From Piscicola geometra (Eukaryota; Annelida; Clitellata; Hirudinida; Piscicolidae): a DNA stretch of 64,000 bases. Below, piece by piece: positions 40,750 to 53,363 of the stretch. The position numbers were made by a program, and so were the translations under genes. How positions within the stretch are numbered: position 1 is the stretch's first letter; the number at the start of each line of letters is the position of its first letter. The notes under the pieces are model-generated. The model was not told where the DNA came from. It saw only the letters and a program-made list of their open reading frames with translations, and did no database searches. Location: assembly GCA_943735955.1 (NCBI GenBank), contig OX030958.1:4133031-4197030 (forward strand), given 5' to 3'.

Positions 40750-40986
40750 GATTTATCTGAAATATAAGAAATGGATTGTTGGAGCGTTGTTAAGGCGATA
40801 GGCTTTATTTTTCCAAAAGCAAATTTAATTACAAATAGTAATTTTTTTATATAATTTAAAATAAATAAATGTTATTATTAAACTCATTTTAATTATATAA
40901 CAAAAATTATACTCGTGAGTTTAGGTCTATGTTTTACTTTCCTTTGGTTGCTTTCAAATTCACATTGGAACACCTTTGACTTTGGC
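40750..40986. promoter_or_regulatory. Shared CBY1/TOMM20 intergenic promoter region
   Basis: Only 237 bp separate the two divergent start codons, so both 5' UTRs and promoters must fit here unless non-coding first exons lie elsewhere. The sequence is AT-rich with no CpG-island character; I can name no factor site. Confidence 0.5.
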
Positions 40987-41914
40987 ATGATTTCGTCAAA
41001 CGCCATGGTCACACTGGCTGCAGGGGCTGGCATTTTCATCGTCTGGTGCGCCTACTACGACAGAAAAAGACGAAGTCATCCCAACTACAGACAAAAAGTT
41101 ATGGAAAGTAGGCATTTTGGTTTTGTGTGAATTCATTTACTTTTAAAGATAATAAATATTTAATTATTATATTTATTTTTATAAATTAAAAAATTGTTTT
41201 CAAAATATTTATAAAAAATAAATTTAGCTAATTTTTTCAGAAAGAAAAAAAGCTCAAGAGAAAGCAAAAAAGAAGCCAACTGATAATCTATTGAAAGTAA
41301 ATTCAATAATGGTGGAGTATTGTTCATTCTTTCTTATTAATGCAATAACTTCACTATCTTGACTGCACAGAGACCAGCTCCGACTGACAATGAAGGCTAT
41401 GAGAGGTATTTCCTGGAGTTGATCCATGCTGGAGAAGATCTCATCAGACTAGGTTTTTGTCTCGGTTAAAATATAATCGGTCTAATTATTTTAATGCTTT
41501 AAAAAAAATTATAAAATAACTTAAGTGTACCCAAATTACTCATGAATCTCAGGAGAAACAGAGGAGGGCATTGAGTACTTGACGCATGCATTGGCGATCT
41601 GCACGAAGCCTGAACAGCTTCTGAGTGTCTACAGCCACACCTTGCCGCCCCAGGTCTTCCAGGCCCTCGTCATGAACATACCCAAGGTCGAGAAGGTCTG
41701 TGACAGTTCTACCGATTAAATTTTTATATTTGTATGTCTTCTTTTTGTTTTTCCAGATTTATGCTAGTGTTCTATTAGTATTTCTATTCACACAGACATC
41801 TTACACACTTTCCCATCTCCTTTTCCTTCTCACTAGGAAATCCACCTGCGTGACCAGCTGGAACCTCTTGCTCAAGCCAGACAAGCCGACTCCATCTTCG
41901 ACGAGCTCGAGTGA
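40987..41914 (+). CDS. TOMM20: Mitochondrial import receptor subunit TOM20, complete
   Basis: Outer-membrane receptor that recognises presequences. Exons: 40987-41107, 41241-41296, 41371-41452, 41553-41695, 41837-41914, total 480 nt = 159 aa (human 145). An N-terminal signal anchor (VTLAAGAGIFIVWCAYY) is followed by DRKRRSHPNYRQKV, the TOM20 hallmark, and a Lys-rich linker. The TPR-like receptor domain follows: YERYFLELIHAGEDLIRLG, EEGIEYLTHALAICTKPEQL, SHTLPPQVFQALVMNIPKVE. It ends with an acidic tail (SIFDELE). All exon phases join. An in-frame Met six residues downstream of the chosen start is an alternative start. Confidence 0.97.
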
Positions 41915-42386
41915 CCACTTCATTGTTGAATTATTTTGCATACTTTATGAAATATTATTTTATTATTCCTATATTAGTTGTTTTAATTATTTTTTGTTTA
42001 TTTTTTATATAGGGAATATCCTAAGTAAGCTTCCCTGTTCATCAAATTCCTGTTCATCCGTTACTACTGCTGTCATTGTCATCGTTTTTAAACATATTTT
42101 TATTATTTTTTAAATACTATTTTTATTTTGTTCCCACCTACACACGCATATTTCAAGCAGCCTCTGTTTCTCATCTGTTATTAAAGGAATGAAATGTCAT
42201 TTGAAAGAATTCTTATGCATCCACAGGATACATGCCTTCAATCAATTTCGATTATTACGCAACAGTTGCTTATCTTTATAGCAAACCTTTTAACCACCAT
42301 CTCAGTAGTTTTCATCCACAAAAGTAAAATTTGAATAATAGAGTTTAATATTAGCTACAATTGGTTCTAAGTCAGCCCAGTATTTA
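41915..42386. other. Interval between convergent TOMM20 and VWDE-like genes
   Basis: It should hold the two 3' UTRs. T-rich and without credible ORFs. Confidence 0.5.
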
Positions 42387-45300
42387 TTAGAAATATTCTG
42401 AGTAGTCAATGTCTTGATTAACCGCTTGATCGTTTTGGTTGTGGTGATTGCTGTTGTTGATGTCGAAGGGGTCGTTGTGATTTTTGTTGTTGATGTCGAA
42501 GGGGTCGTTGTGATTGTTGTTTGTGATGTTGAAGTGGTCGTTGCACAGGCTGTAGTGCAAGCGACCACTCAACACTGCATCATCTTGCAGTCTACCATCG
42601 CTTCCTAACCGCTTTCTTGATGACTCAACCACCCCTCCATTGCGTGCACCACCGGCATTCAATCGGTCATCCCCGATGCCCAAATTGTGGCAGTTCAACG
42701 AGGCTTTGGCGCCCATTTGAGAGTCTTCTCGGTACAGACATGCCTGCTCCATCGGGAGGTGGTCGTCTTCGTAGGCGTCTGTGTGGTCAGTGGTAAGAGA
42801 GGGTGAGCAAGAAAGAGAGAGATATATATGTTTGCACCTAATAAATATTTTAAATTATAAGAGAGATATGTTCAACTAGAACCTATAAATATTTTAATAA
42901 ATTATTATATGTTAAATCTATTTAACCGCGAAAATCGTCGTCATAAAAGTCGTTTCCACTTTCGTAGGACAAGGTGCTGCACGTGGAAAACTTGCGGTGT
43001 TGCCTGCAGTTGTGGTGTTGTTGTGGTGGGATTAAGTGACGTTGTGGTGGAGTTTAGTGTCGTTGTGGTGGAGTTGTGGTGGAGTTTAGTGTCGTTGTGG
43101 TGTTGTTGTGGTGGGGTTTAGTGTGGTTGTGGTGGAGTTTAGTGTCGATGTGGTGGAGTTGTGGTGGAGTTTAGTGTCATCTTGGTGTTGTTGTAATAAG
43201 AATAATAATAACGAGCATTATTACAGTGGCGTATAACCCAAACCGACTTCTAGACCACATAGGATGCAAATTTTAGGGGAATATAGATGAAAATAACAAA
43301 TAAAACTCAAATTTTTTTCGAAATTCCTTTAAAAGACACCAACTTGTGTTTGAAGCAGCACTTGAAGAAACAGAGGCCCATGAAGCTGCCCACAAGCGAG
43401 CCCAGGAGAGCCGACAACACCGCCACTAACCAGTCAGAGAAGTGGTTACGCCGACATTTGTCGTCTGTGAATTAATTATATAATTGAACATTGTTTTATA
43501 AATTTATTTATAATTTAATATTTTTAATGATTTTTAAAGAATCTAATCATTAGCATTTTATATGGTTGATTTATTTCTATAATAAAATAATGTCTAAATT
43601 TTAAACCTTAATAATCGTAATACCCCCCCTAACTAATCCACTCCCTCTCCTCCCCTCTCCCACTCCCACACTCGATCTCACCTGAAACGACAGACCACTG
43701 GAACTCGTGGCCACGGGCCCTGCACACCAGACAGCCATCATCGGCACTCCTCTCTCCCTCCAGGTAACACTTGCCGTCTATCACGCAACTGTTACGCTGT
43801 CGTCATGATGAGGAGGATGATGTGGGGAGTGATGTTGATGATGATGATGATGAGGAGGAGGAAGAAGAGGGTAACGATGATAACGATGGTAGTGATGATG
43901 ATGATGACTGCCCCTCTCCCACCCTAGCCACACCTTCTTGACACACGTGGTGTTCATGACGAAGCAATGACCACAAGCCGAGTCGAAGGGCACGAAGAGG
44001 AGGGGGTCGCTGTAGTCCCTCGCGTTGTTGCTTATGCTCACCAGGTATGTCTTTATCTTGAGGGAGGTGGTTGCCGATTCAAAGTCGCTTTCTAAATATT
44101 TATATTTTTTAAGATTAACATTTTTGGAAATATAAATAATTAAAATTTTCGATTTCAAATCAAAACTGAATTTCGAAAACACTATATTTAGTTCTCATTA
44201 ATCAACAATCTTTTCTATTCTACCACAACTAACCACTTCAGCACCTCAGCACCCATCCACTCCATCCTCCCTCACACCTGCGGGATGGGGCACTCGACGG
44301 CGTTGAAGTTGAGGAAGAATGCCTTGGTGGTGGTGTGGATGTCCTTGCACCAGAACTTCCAGTCGTCGATCTGCTCGTGTGTGGTTAAAGAGTCATTATC
44401 ACTAAACAATATTATTAAGAAAAGGATAATAATATTATAAATAATAATGATAATAATGATGACGGGCATTCTTATAGTGGCGTAGGACCCGTACGAACTT
44501 CAAGGCCACTTTATTTTATTTTATTAGTAAAAGAAAAGGAATAAAAGTCCAAAGGTGTACAAGACAATACAACGAAAAAAAGCAGCAATAACGTGGCGTG
44601 AACAGAACAAGGCGACCAGTGGCGATTTAAAAGTCAAAGCTTTTCAACTCTGACCTCACACTCCTGCAGATGGCACGTCAGACTGTTGCCCCTCTGGAAG
44701 AACTTGCCGTAGACGATGACGCGAGAGCAGTTCATGTATCTGAGCAGTGGTGGTGTCAGTGGTGTGGTGGTGTCAGTAGTGTGGTGGTGTCAGTAGTGGT
44801 GTGGTGTCAGTGGTGTGGTGGTATTAGTGGTGTGGTGGTGTTAGTGGTGTGGTGGTGTCAGTGGTGTGGTGGTGTCAGTGGTGGGGTGATGTCAGTGGTG
44901 TGGTGGTGTCAGTGGTGGTGTGGTGGTGTCAGTGGTGTCAGTGAAGTTAAACGTTTGTGGATGGTCGAAAGGTTGTGTTGCATTCAATACAAAAGAAAAA
45001 AAACGGAAAACTAAAAGTTGCATTTACATCACAAAAAGTATTTAATCAATAAAAGACCATCCAGCACACACACAAAGTGGCGAATCAAGCAGACAGTCAG
45101 TCAGACTGACCTGGTGTCGCAGAGACCGTAGGAGGGCATTTCAGAGACGTCAGGAGTGGTCGAAGCCAGCATTGAGCAGTCGGCTGTCGTGTGGCCAGGG
45201 TTGCAATGACACTTGCCTGCGTGGTAGTGATGATGGTGGTGGTAGTGGTGATGGTGGTGGTGGTAGTGGTGATGATAGTGGTGGTTGTGGTGGTGGTTAT

Positions 45301-48300
45301 GATGAGGATGGAAGCTCTATTTGTAACTAATTACTTGAGAAATAGTCAAAGATTCCATAAAAGCGTGGATTAAATTGTAAAGAAAAATCTCAAGTCAAAA
45401 GTTTTGAAAGATTTGGGGCGAACCAAGCACCAAACAAGACAAACCCTTGTAGCAGATGCCATGGCCCGAGCAGTCGTTGAAGCAGTTGATGTTCCTGATG
45501 TGGCTGGAGAGGGAGGTGGGCAGGGAGGCGTTCATCTGCACCCCCTCCATGCACTGCTCCCTCATTGCGTCCCTCGCCGACCCTGCCCACTCCGTCCCGC
45601 CTGTGATCTGAGGAAAGAGGAGGCGTGTGGAAAAGTTATCGAAGAGAATGGAGAAAAAGGAAGTGGAGAAAAGAGAAAAAACGAATTTCAAAATATCAAA
45701 ACATTTTGGAAAGGGCCTATTACAAAATCGTGATTAACACGGTCGAAATGGTTGGGAAAAATTTTAAACTGACGCTTTCACTTGAAAATACCAACACAGT
45801 CAAGAGACAACACAAACCGAAGTCTCAATCCATCTTCACCAACCATGATGTCTTCGACGCAGGTGCTGGTGGCTTGCGTGAAGTTGACTGACGAGACGCG
45901 GCTGCAGAGACGGGCCATCGTGTCGTTGTGGACGATGAATTCGTTGCAGAACTGCATTGCGGATGTCCTTGTCCACCTGCCCATCCACTGGTATATCTGC
46001 GTGGTTGAGGGGGGTGATGTGACGGTGGCTTGAGAGGAGTTTGCAAGAGGGGTTTCAAAAAGAACTGCGTTTAAGTCTATAGCGGTAGGTTTATTTTTGT
46101 GTGTGATATCTCTATTCAAAACCATGTGAAAATAGTTTTGACGCTAAAAATTCCATTGAAAAAATACGAAATTCAATAACATACAGGTGGTCTGAAGTGC
46201 GGGTTGATGAGGATGGGCTCATAGAGGTCCAGGTTCTGAGGCACCATCCTTTTTCTCCTTCTCCTCTTCTTCTTTCGTTGCTTCTTGGGAGTTTGTGCGT
46301 GTTCCAGTAGCCATCTTGTGACGTCGACGCCTGGAGGAGTGGCAACAGTCAGAGCTCACTGAAGATTATGCGTGGCTCCCTTAAATCATTAATAATTGTT
46401 TAAACATAATATTAGGATATGCAAACTAAAAGACGAGGAGTGCATATATATCTACAAGCAAAACAACCTTGCAAAAGGGTGCAGAAGTTCACATCGAGGG
46501 TCTTCAGGCAGCGACCAGGGCCGAGACAACTGCGGTACTTCTTCGGTGAGTAGGCCTCCTTCAACGGAAGCACCCCCTCGAAGAGGCTGTCAGGCCCGCT
46601 CAAGTCAACCCTTGAAGTGGAGTAGTGGTAGTTGTTAAACTATCTTGTGAAGAAACTTTGTTAGCGAGTTGCAGTCCAACTAATCATTTGTATTTCAATG
46701 GTCTAACGTTTTGAACAGTCGACAACTAGACCAAAAAAATAGTCTAATAATCGACCCCACCGATCAACTGCCCATCATCTTCGCTCAACAAGTGCTCACC
46801 TCCAGTCGAGGAGGAAGGGCAACGGATGAGGCCTGGTGGTGGCAGAATTCCACGAAGATGCAGGCTCAAACGTCGATGCGTTTCGCATACGCAAGTCGTT
46901 CCTGCTGCTCCAGTCGTACGTGCCACAGAGGCCTTGATGGATGGATGGAGGGATGAATGGATGGATGAATGGATGGATGGATGGACGGATGGATGGATGG
47001 ATGAATGGATGAATGGATGGATGGATGCATGGATGCATGGATGCATAGATGGATGGATGCATGGATGCATGGATGGATGAATGGATGGATGGATGGATGG
47101 ATAGATGGATGGATGGATGGACGGACGGATGGATGGATGGATGAATGGATGGATGGATAGATGGATGGATGGATGGATGGATGGATGGATGGATGGATGG
47201 ATGAATGGATGGATGGACGGATGGATGGATGGATGGATAGATGGATGGATGGATGGATGGATGGATGTATGGATGGATGGATGGATGGATGATACCCTCA
47301 GTGAGAGAGAGATCCTTTGGGGAGGGGATGAGCCAGAGGTTGATCATGGGTCCACTGAGGATCGCCTTCACCAGCATGCCGTGAGGCAGATAGATCTGGG
47401 AGAGAGAGAGAGAAGTCAATGAAAATGTTGTTTCGAAATATGAAACTGATGAGACATCAATGTCCAATGAACTAGAATGTCTATGACAGCCAACATGAAT
47501 TCGTTTAAATGTTTTTATTTTCGGAAACAATTTATTTTATTTAAAATATCCCAAGATATTGTGTTTTAGCATGATAGACATTAAAAATGATATATGAATG
47601 CAATCACTAACGTAGTACTTCTTGCCGTCCGCGTCTTGTCTGACGTACGTGCCCTCAGTCAGATCGCCATTGAGGTAGAGCTTGATGGTCAGGGGTGGCT
47701 CGTATGAGGAAGAGGAAGAGGAGGAGGAAGAGGAAGAAGAAGAGGAAGAAAAGGAGGAAGAAGAGGAAGAAAAGGAGGAAGAAGAGGAAGAAAAGGAGGA
47801 AGATAAGGAGGTTGTTGGAGGGGGTGATGATGATGAAAAAGAAGATGAAGATGATGGTGATAATGATGTTTCAAAAGTTGAGCTGTTAGAGAAGACCGTA
47901 TTTGGAAGAAGTGGAGCAGTCGTAACTGTTGGTGAAGATGAAAAAAAGGATGACGATGATGAAGATGACAAAAGGGTTGATGATGATGATGAAGAAAGTG
48001 CTGATGATGATGACTTCCGAGATTGTCTGATGACCTTGGGAAGGTCTAAGACGATCTTCCTGACACACCTTTTGAAGGAGGCAAAAGGTGTTGTTATTGT
48101 AGAGGTGTTGTTGTTGTTGTGGAAATGTTGTTGTTGTTGTGGAAATGTTGTTGTTGTGAATATGTGTTGTGGTGTGAATGTTGTTGTTGTTGTGAAGATG
48201 TGTTGTTGTTGTGGAAATGTTGTTGTTGTGAATATGTGTTGTTGTTGTGGAAATGTTGTTGTTGTGAAGATGTGTTGTGGTGTGAGTGTTGTTGTTGCTG

Positions 48301-51300
48301 TGGAGAAAGACATTGCAGATGATAATGATCGACTAAAAAAGAGAGAAACACTGGAATGCAGTGAGTATTCAAAAGTTTTGTATTTCAAAGAACGTGCCTT
48401 TACAGCCCAACATTCATTTTCACAAACAGTTGATCACTCGAACGAGCATCATCACTATCATCATTTACTTTCACAATCCCTACAATCATCCTTTGCATTA
48501 TTATGTCTAAAGTGATGAGGATGATGATCATGATGATGAAGGTGATGATCATGATGATGCAGATAATGATCATGATGACGATGAGACGATGGTAATTATG
48601 TCAATGAAAAAAATCATAATGATAATCATCATCATCAGGACCTCTCAATGACGATGACATCATCGCCTGACATGACGGCGACTCCGCAGTTGCACGAGGC
48701 GTGTGTTGAGCCTGCACACTTCTGGAAGATCGCATGCGCCTGTGTGTTGTTGTTGTGGTTGTTTTTGTTGTGGTTGTTGTTGAGGTTGTTGTTGTGGTTG
48801 TTGAGGTTGTTGTTGTTGTTGTTGTGGTTGTTGTGGTTGTTGTTGTTATGAATGTAGATGTTGTTGTTATGGATGTAGATGTTGTGGATGTTGTAGTCGA
48901 TGGTTTTTGCACATACTATAACCTTGAAGGGCAAGGTCTGGTGCTGGTAGAGGACAAACTCGCCTTCCATAAAGTTGTTGTACTCTCTGTAAAGATTTGA
49001 GATTATTTCCAAAAAAGTTAAACGATATTAAATAATTAAAAATAATCATATCATTATTATATAATACAAATTCTATTTAAATCTTTTATTGCTGAGTTAT
49101 TATCAATTAGTTACAAATGGATTAATTAATTAATTAATTAATAGATGAGTGTCGAACAGTCCATCGAAGGTGATGATGTGGGGGTCGTTGATTGACTGAC
49201 AGGTGGCTGACTTGTCTTTGCTCTCGACCACTACCTATGGTATTTTTATCGCTCGTGACGTTAATGACACATTATATTTCTTCATTTTCCGCTTAGTTAT
49301 TTTTACTTTTTTGACTATTTATTATAATAAAAAGATTTTTTTTAGTCTATATCGTTCACAGCTTGACAGACGCAGGCCATGTTACAATGGTTCTAGGAAC
49401 CATGGTCTTTATGCGCCGAGACTAAAAAATAAAAAATATATATAATGATAAAATAATTATCAATTATCGCAAATATGATTATAAGGTTACTCAGAAAGGC
49501 TGCCACAGCCACTCACCGGTATTTCAAAGTGTTCGAGAAGTCTGCGTGATTTCTTCACTCCTTCTCCTTCATCGTCCTTTTCATCCACAGCATCATCATC
49601 ACCATCATCATCACCATCATCATCACCATCATCATCATCACCATCATCATCATCCCCATCACCACCATCATCATCATCTTCATTTTCAGAACTATTGCTC
49701 CACGCTGCATTGGCAGTGGCGCTGCGAGGGATGGAGTGGTTACGATGCAGACCCTGCTTTGTTTCTGAATCGTTCTTTCTCTCAACACCAACGTCATCTT
49801 CGTAAGTATGATTAATTTTAGAATGGTGGTGATGATTATGATGTTGGTGAAGAGAATTATCATGATGTTGATGCTGCTTTTTTAAAGTTATATTTTTAAA
49901 TTCTTTGTTTTTTTTTATTGTTTCTGCGGTCACTTGGAAGGCCATTTTGTAGTGGCTGATGCCGTCAAATTTGTGGTTCATGAGCGCTTTGAGACTGAAG
50001 GTAACTTCAAAGTTCGTTTGTGGGCGGGTTGTTGTAGTGAGTGGTTGAGGGGTTGTTCGGGTTGGTGGTGATGAGGTTGTTGGAGTTAGAAATAGTGATG
50101 ATGATATTGATGGTGATATTGGGGCTGGTTGGGGTGGTTTTAGAAGGGTTTGGAGGGTGGTTAGCATCGGTTCAAGTCGTGTGGTTAAAGGCTTTGATAG
50201 TGTTGTTTGGAGAGGTTCAACGATAGAAACAGTTTGCAAAAGATGTTCAGTGCTGTATTGTGGTGGAGATGAAGGAGGTGTGGATGATGGAGATGATGGA
50301 GATGTTAAAGAAGGTGGAGAAAATGATGATGATGAAGAGGATGAGGACGATGACGAAAAGTCGGCGAGGAGGAAGGAGCAAGAGGGGCTATCGACGACTT
50401 TTCCATTGACGAGCACAGATGCAAGCACGAAGGAGGGGAGGTCGAGAGCGAGGCAGAGAGGTTCACTGGGGGAATTAAATGCTGGTAGACACAATGCAAT
50501 GTTATACTGCTAGAAACACGCAATGAACTGCAATTAATTACAATCCTGGGACAAGCTGATAATAAAGATCATTTGGTGAATAAACTTGAAAACCTTTTTG
50601 TCTTCAAATGAATTATTTTGCGTAAAAAAAAGAAATGCAAGCCTGAAACGCACCTTTCAAAAGAAACAGTAATTGATTCCGAGTACAATATTCCAAATGC
50701 AGACTGCTTCTCGGGTCCTATGAAGCTATGGTCATGATGGTGAGGGCTTGTGGGAGGAGTGTCGGTGGTTTGTGCATGGGAGGTATCATCATGCATCGGC
50801 CGGTCATTGCTCGGTCTCTTGTGGTGGTTGTTCCATGGTAGGAAGACGATGTTGAGGTAGATGCGAGGGCAGAGGGGTGTGCAGATGGCTGAATGGTTGA
50901 ACGAGAAGTGCATCGATAGACCCACTTCGTGGTCTGTCTCGGTCAGGTGCACGTATTGCTTGTCGGGGTTGTTCTAGTGGGAGAGAGGGTGGAGTGGGTG
51001 GTTAATGGTGATGGTGGTTGTTCTGTGACGATTGGTGGTTTTGATAGTTTAAAAGAGTTGGAAAAAACTTAGAGTTAATTTTTTTATGTGCAATTAATAT
51101 AAAAAATGTTTTTACAATAAATAAAACTATTTTAAAAATAGTGTCTGAAACGGAAACAAACAAACCAAACCTTGATGAACCACCTGGTCTTCACCACAAA
51201 CGACTCTTCTTGCCACACTGCATCGTTGTACATGGTGGAGGAGGGGGGTGGGTTCTTGGTGGTTTGTGTGGTCTTGAGGTCTTTGCGGGAGGTGGTCGTG

Positions 51301-52163
51301 ACGCTGGTGATGATGGTCCGTACCGTCGGGGCTGCGGGGGGGTTGGGGAGGGGAGGGGATGGTTGAGGAGGTAGGAGGGGTGAGAGATGGGATGGGCTTT
51401 TCATTGAATGATTATCATTTTGTAGAATTTTGCATCATTGGCATGTTAACGCGTTGTCACTCTGAAACAAATGTTCAAGCGCCAGTTGCAAACCGCCACC
51501 ACAACCACGACTCTCCTCCAACTCTCAAAACTGACCATTCTGCAGACACACCAAGCCTAGGGCGCCTCCTTCGTCAGTGAGTGTCAAGTTCTTGCCACAC
51601 ACGAATCTGTGTTGGTCGTAGCGAAGAAAGAGAGCTCTGAGGACGCCTCCCTGACACCTCTCAGAGGCGTTGATCCGTTCCAGCTGTGCAGTGACGCCAT
51701 ATCGCAGCTTCGCCACCGCTAACGTCTCGCTGAGATGCAGGCTGTGGTTCACCAGCCTTTGGCGACAGACTTCGAAGTTGGCTCGACTGGGGAAGGAAGT
51801 GTTGGTGGAGTTTTCCAGATGCAGCTCTGGAGAAATGATCACCTGTGGTCGGTGTGCAAATCATCATGGATATGAGAAGCGCTTTATAAATAGATTTGAT
51901 TGATTGATGGTTGATTGATCTTCTCGAGAATCGTAAAAGCCAGTGAAAGAGGAATTATCTTGAGAATGTGTTCAATATATATTCCACAAACCTTGTCAGC
52001 GAGGATATCGATGGTGGCTTGGTTGCTTGGTCTGACGGAGACCTTTTCAACGAGACACAGACGGTCGAAGAGCGGTTGCAGAGTGGTGAAGGGCTCCATG
52101 AAGGAAGCTCCATAGTACTCAGTGCAGTCTCTGATCAGCGCCTGGTGGTCTCTTGGGGTGGGG

Positions 52164-52208
<45 letters not shown>

Positions 52209-52221
52209 CGTGTGTGCGTGC

Positions 52222-52319
<98 letters not shown>

Positions 52320-52901
52320 GAATGTGTGTGGATAATGCTTGATTTTGAAACATCGTAAAATTAACTTTTACGATCGATACACTAAAAAGTTTAACTTTGA
52401 ATAAATAAAAAACTAAAAGTGAAGGAAAGAGGAATCAAACGGACTCTGTGAATTCATAAGTGGCGTTGAACCAAATACTGAGTTTAGGCCGCTGGATGTC
52501 TGTGGGGAAGGAGGGTTCGTGTGCTCATAAGTTAAAGAGTATTGACTTCTTTGTTGGCTTTTTCAATGTTTTTTGTTGTTGAATTGGTTTTTGAGAGGTA
52601 TTCAGGGTCGTGATGAGAATTCATTATGTAAGAAGCTCTATGAGCCCCATCGTTAATTGCCTTGGTGTTAGGTGTTTTAAAATGGCCTATTTGGAAATTT
52701 TTTAACTCTTTAAAGGATATGTTAGCTGTGTTTCTGACTCATGTACATATTTTGAAATAGTTTTGAAGATAAAAGGCAACGTTCTTCAAATACAAAATGT
52801 AACTTACTATTAGAAGATGTGGCGTGAACAAGTACAAAAACTAACTCTAAAATTAATTTCAGAACATTTTTATTTGTATAAAACATTACTGATACATCCA
52901 T
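42387..52901 (-). CDS. VWDE: VWDE-like transmembrane protein (VWD plus EGF), complete
   Basis: Exons in coding order: 52901-52808, 52499-52441, 52141-51992, 51842-51536, 51331-51171, 50973-50654, 50465-49517, 49234-49158, 48986-48917, 48739-48642, 48068-47612, 47395-47296, 46932-46800, 46610-46468, 46330-46185, 45996-45844, 45607-45445, 45216-45111, 44739-44655, 44370-44276, 44087-43932, 43788-43682, 43464-43338, 43003-42927, 42778-42387. They total 4725 nt, about 1574 aa in one frame. A signal peptide comes first, then a long N-terminal region with a low-complexity exon (49517-50465). The VWD domain has [46 protein letters not shown] and [14 protein letters not shown]. Then [10 protein letters not shown], one EGF-like unit ([20 protein letters not shown]), [20 protein letters not shown], a TM helix ([20 protein letters not shown]) and a tail with two DPFDINN repeats. 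The order matches vertebrate VWDE up to the first EGF. Several donors sit at GT|GT, so boundaries may shift by two bases. Confidence 0.9.
46936..47292. repeat. GGAT tetranucleotide array filling a VWDE intron
   Basis: Imperfect (GGAT)n with occasional GAAT, GCAT, GAC variants, about 350 bp. It occupies nearly the whole intron between exons 47296-47395 and 46800-46932. The donor (GAGG|GTATC) and acceptor (CATCAAG) lie directly against the array. Confidence 0.95.
47700..48010 (-). repeat. Ser-coding AGG/GAA-GAT repeat inside a VWDE exon
   Basis: Read on the minus strand in the VWDE frame, this purine-rich tract encodes long Ser runs with some Phe/Thr/Pro. It separates [16 protein letters not shown] from [16 protein letters not shown]. 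It stays open throughout. An unrecognised intron ending near ATACGAG at about 47699-47706 cannot be excluded. Confidence 0.6.
48100..48300. repeat. GTT/TGTGG repeat in a VWDE intron
   Basis: Repeats of TGTTGTTGTTGTGGAAA with AATATGTGTTGTGGTG variants, in the intron between exons 48642-48739 and 47612-48068. Confidence 0.85.
48744..48895. repeat. GTT/TGG trinucleotide array in a VWDE intron
   Basis: (TTG)n/(GTTGTGGTT)n between exons 48917-48986 and 48642-48739. On the minus strand it stays open as an Asn/His run, but a good donor (ATA|GTATGT) and acceptor (CACACAG) bracket it. Confidence 0.85.
51874..51925 (+). repeat. LINE/SINE tail fragment in a VWDE intron
   Basis: AGAAGCGCTTTATAAATAGA followed by TTGATTGATTGATGG. 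Same tail type as 5484-5530, decayed. Confidence 0.5.
52165..52330. repeat. TG dinucleotide microsatellite
   Basis: About 150 bp of (TG)n with a few GC and TT interruptions, in the VWDE intron between exons 52441-52499 and 51992-52141. The Cys/Val ORFs over it are repeat artefacts. Confidence 0.97.
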
Positions 52902-53363
52902 GTTCACTTTCCAGTGGTTAGTTCTACTTCTTTATACATTTTTCTCCCTCAAAGAACAACCTCATTATTGGCGTATATTTATCATCAAAAGTACATCTTC
53001 TCAAAGTTGCAGTTGACAGTACGATGCCTTTATATATACAGTGTGGATATGTATGTGTAATATAAACATACTGGTGTATTTAGCTTTGCCTGGCATCTAT
53101 ATTGTTCCTTCAATTATGTATCTCTTCAGCTTCTTCAGGGTTTCTTCAGCTGTTTAGGTTACTATTAAACATTGTAATAATAATGGATATATTAGTTAAT
53201 ATATTTTTATAATGGTTATAAATTTGATTTTATTTTATTTCAGAGTTATATTTAATATTTATTGACATGTATTTATACTGTGCTTGGTGTAAGTTTACTT
53301 TTTCGATGGAAGGTCGAAACCAGAGTTAGGTTTTTCTCGACATTTTAAAGCCAACTTTCTAAA
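52902..53363. other. Divergent intergenic region between VWDE and MIC60
   Basis: 462 bp between divergent start codons. It must contain both promoters. No recognisable site; ORFs are short. Confidence 0.5.

Noticed and set aside
46796..47530. [14 protein letters not shown] 244-codon ORF
   Set aside because: It is the GGAT intron array read through; only its ends are VWDE exons.
48635..49012. Asn/His-rich insertion in the VWD domain
   Set aside because: A donor (ATA|GTATGT) and acceptor (CACACAG) bracket the tract and their join restores the VWD alignment, so it is an intron.
52122..52358. Cys-Val repeat proteins
   Set aside because: Dinucleotide TG microsatellite in an intron.
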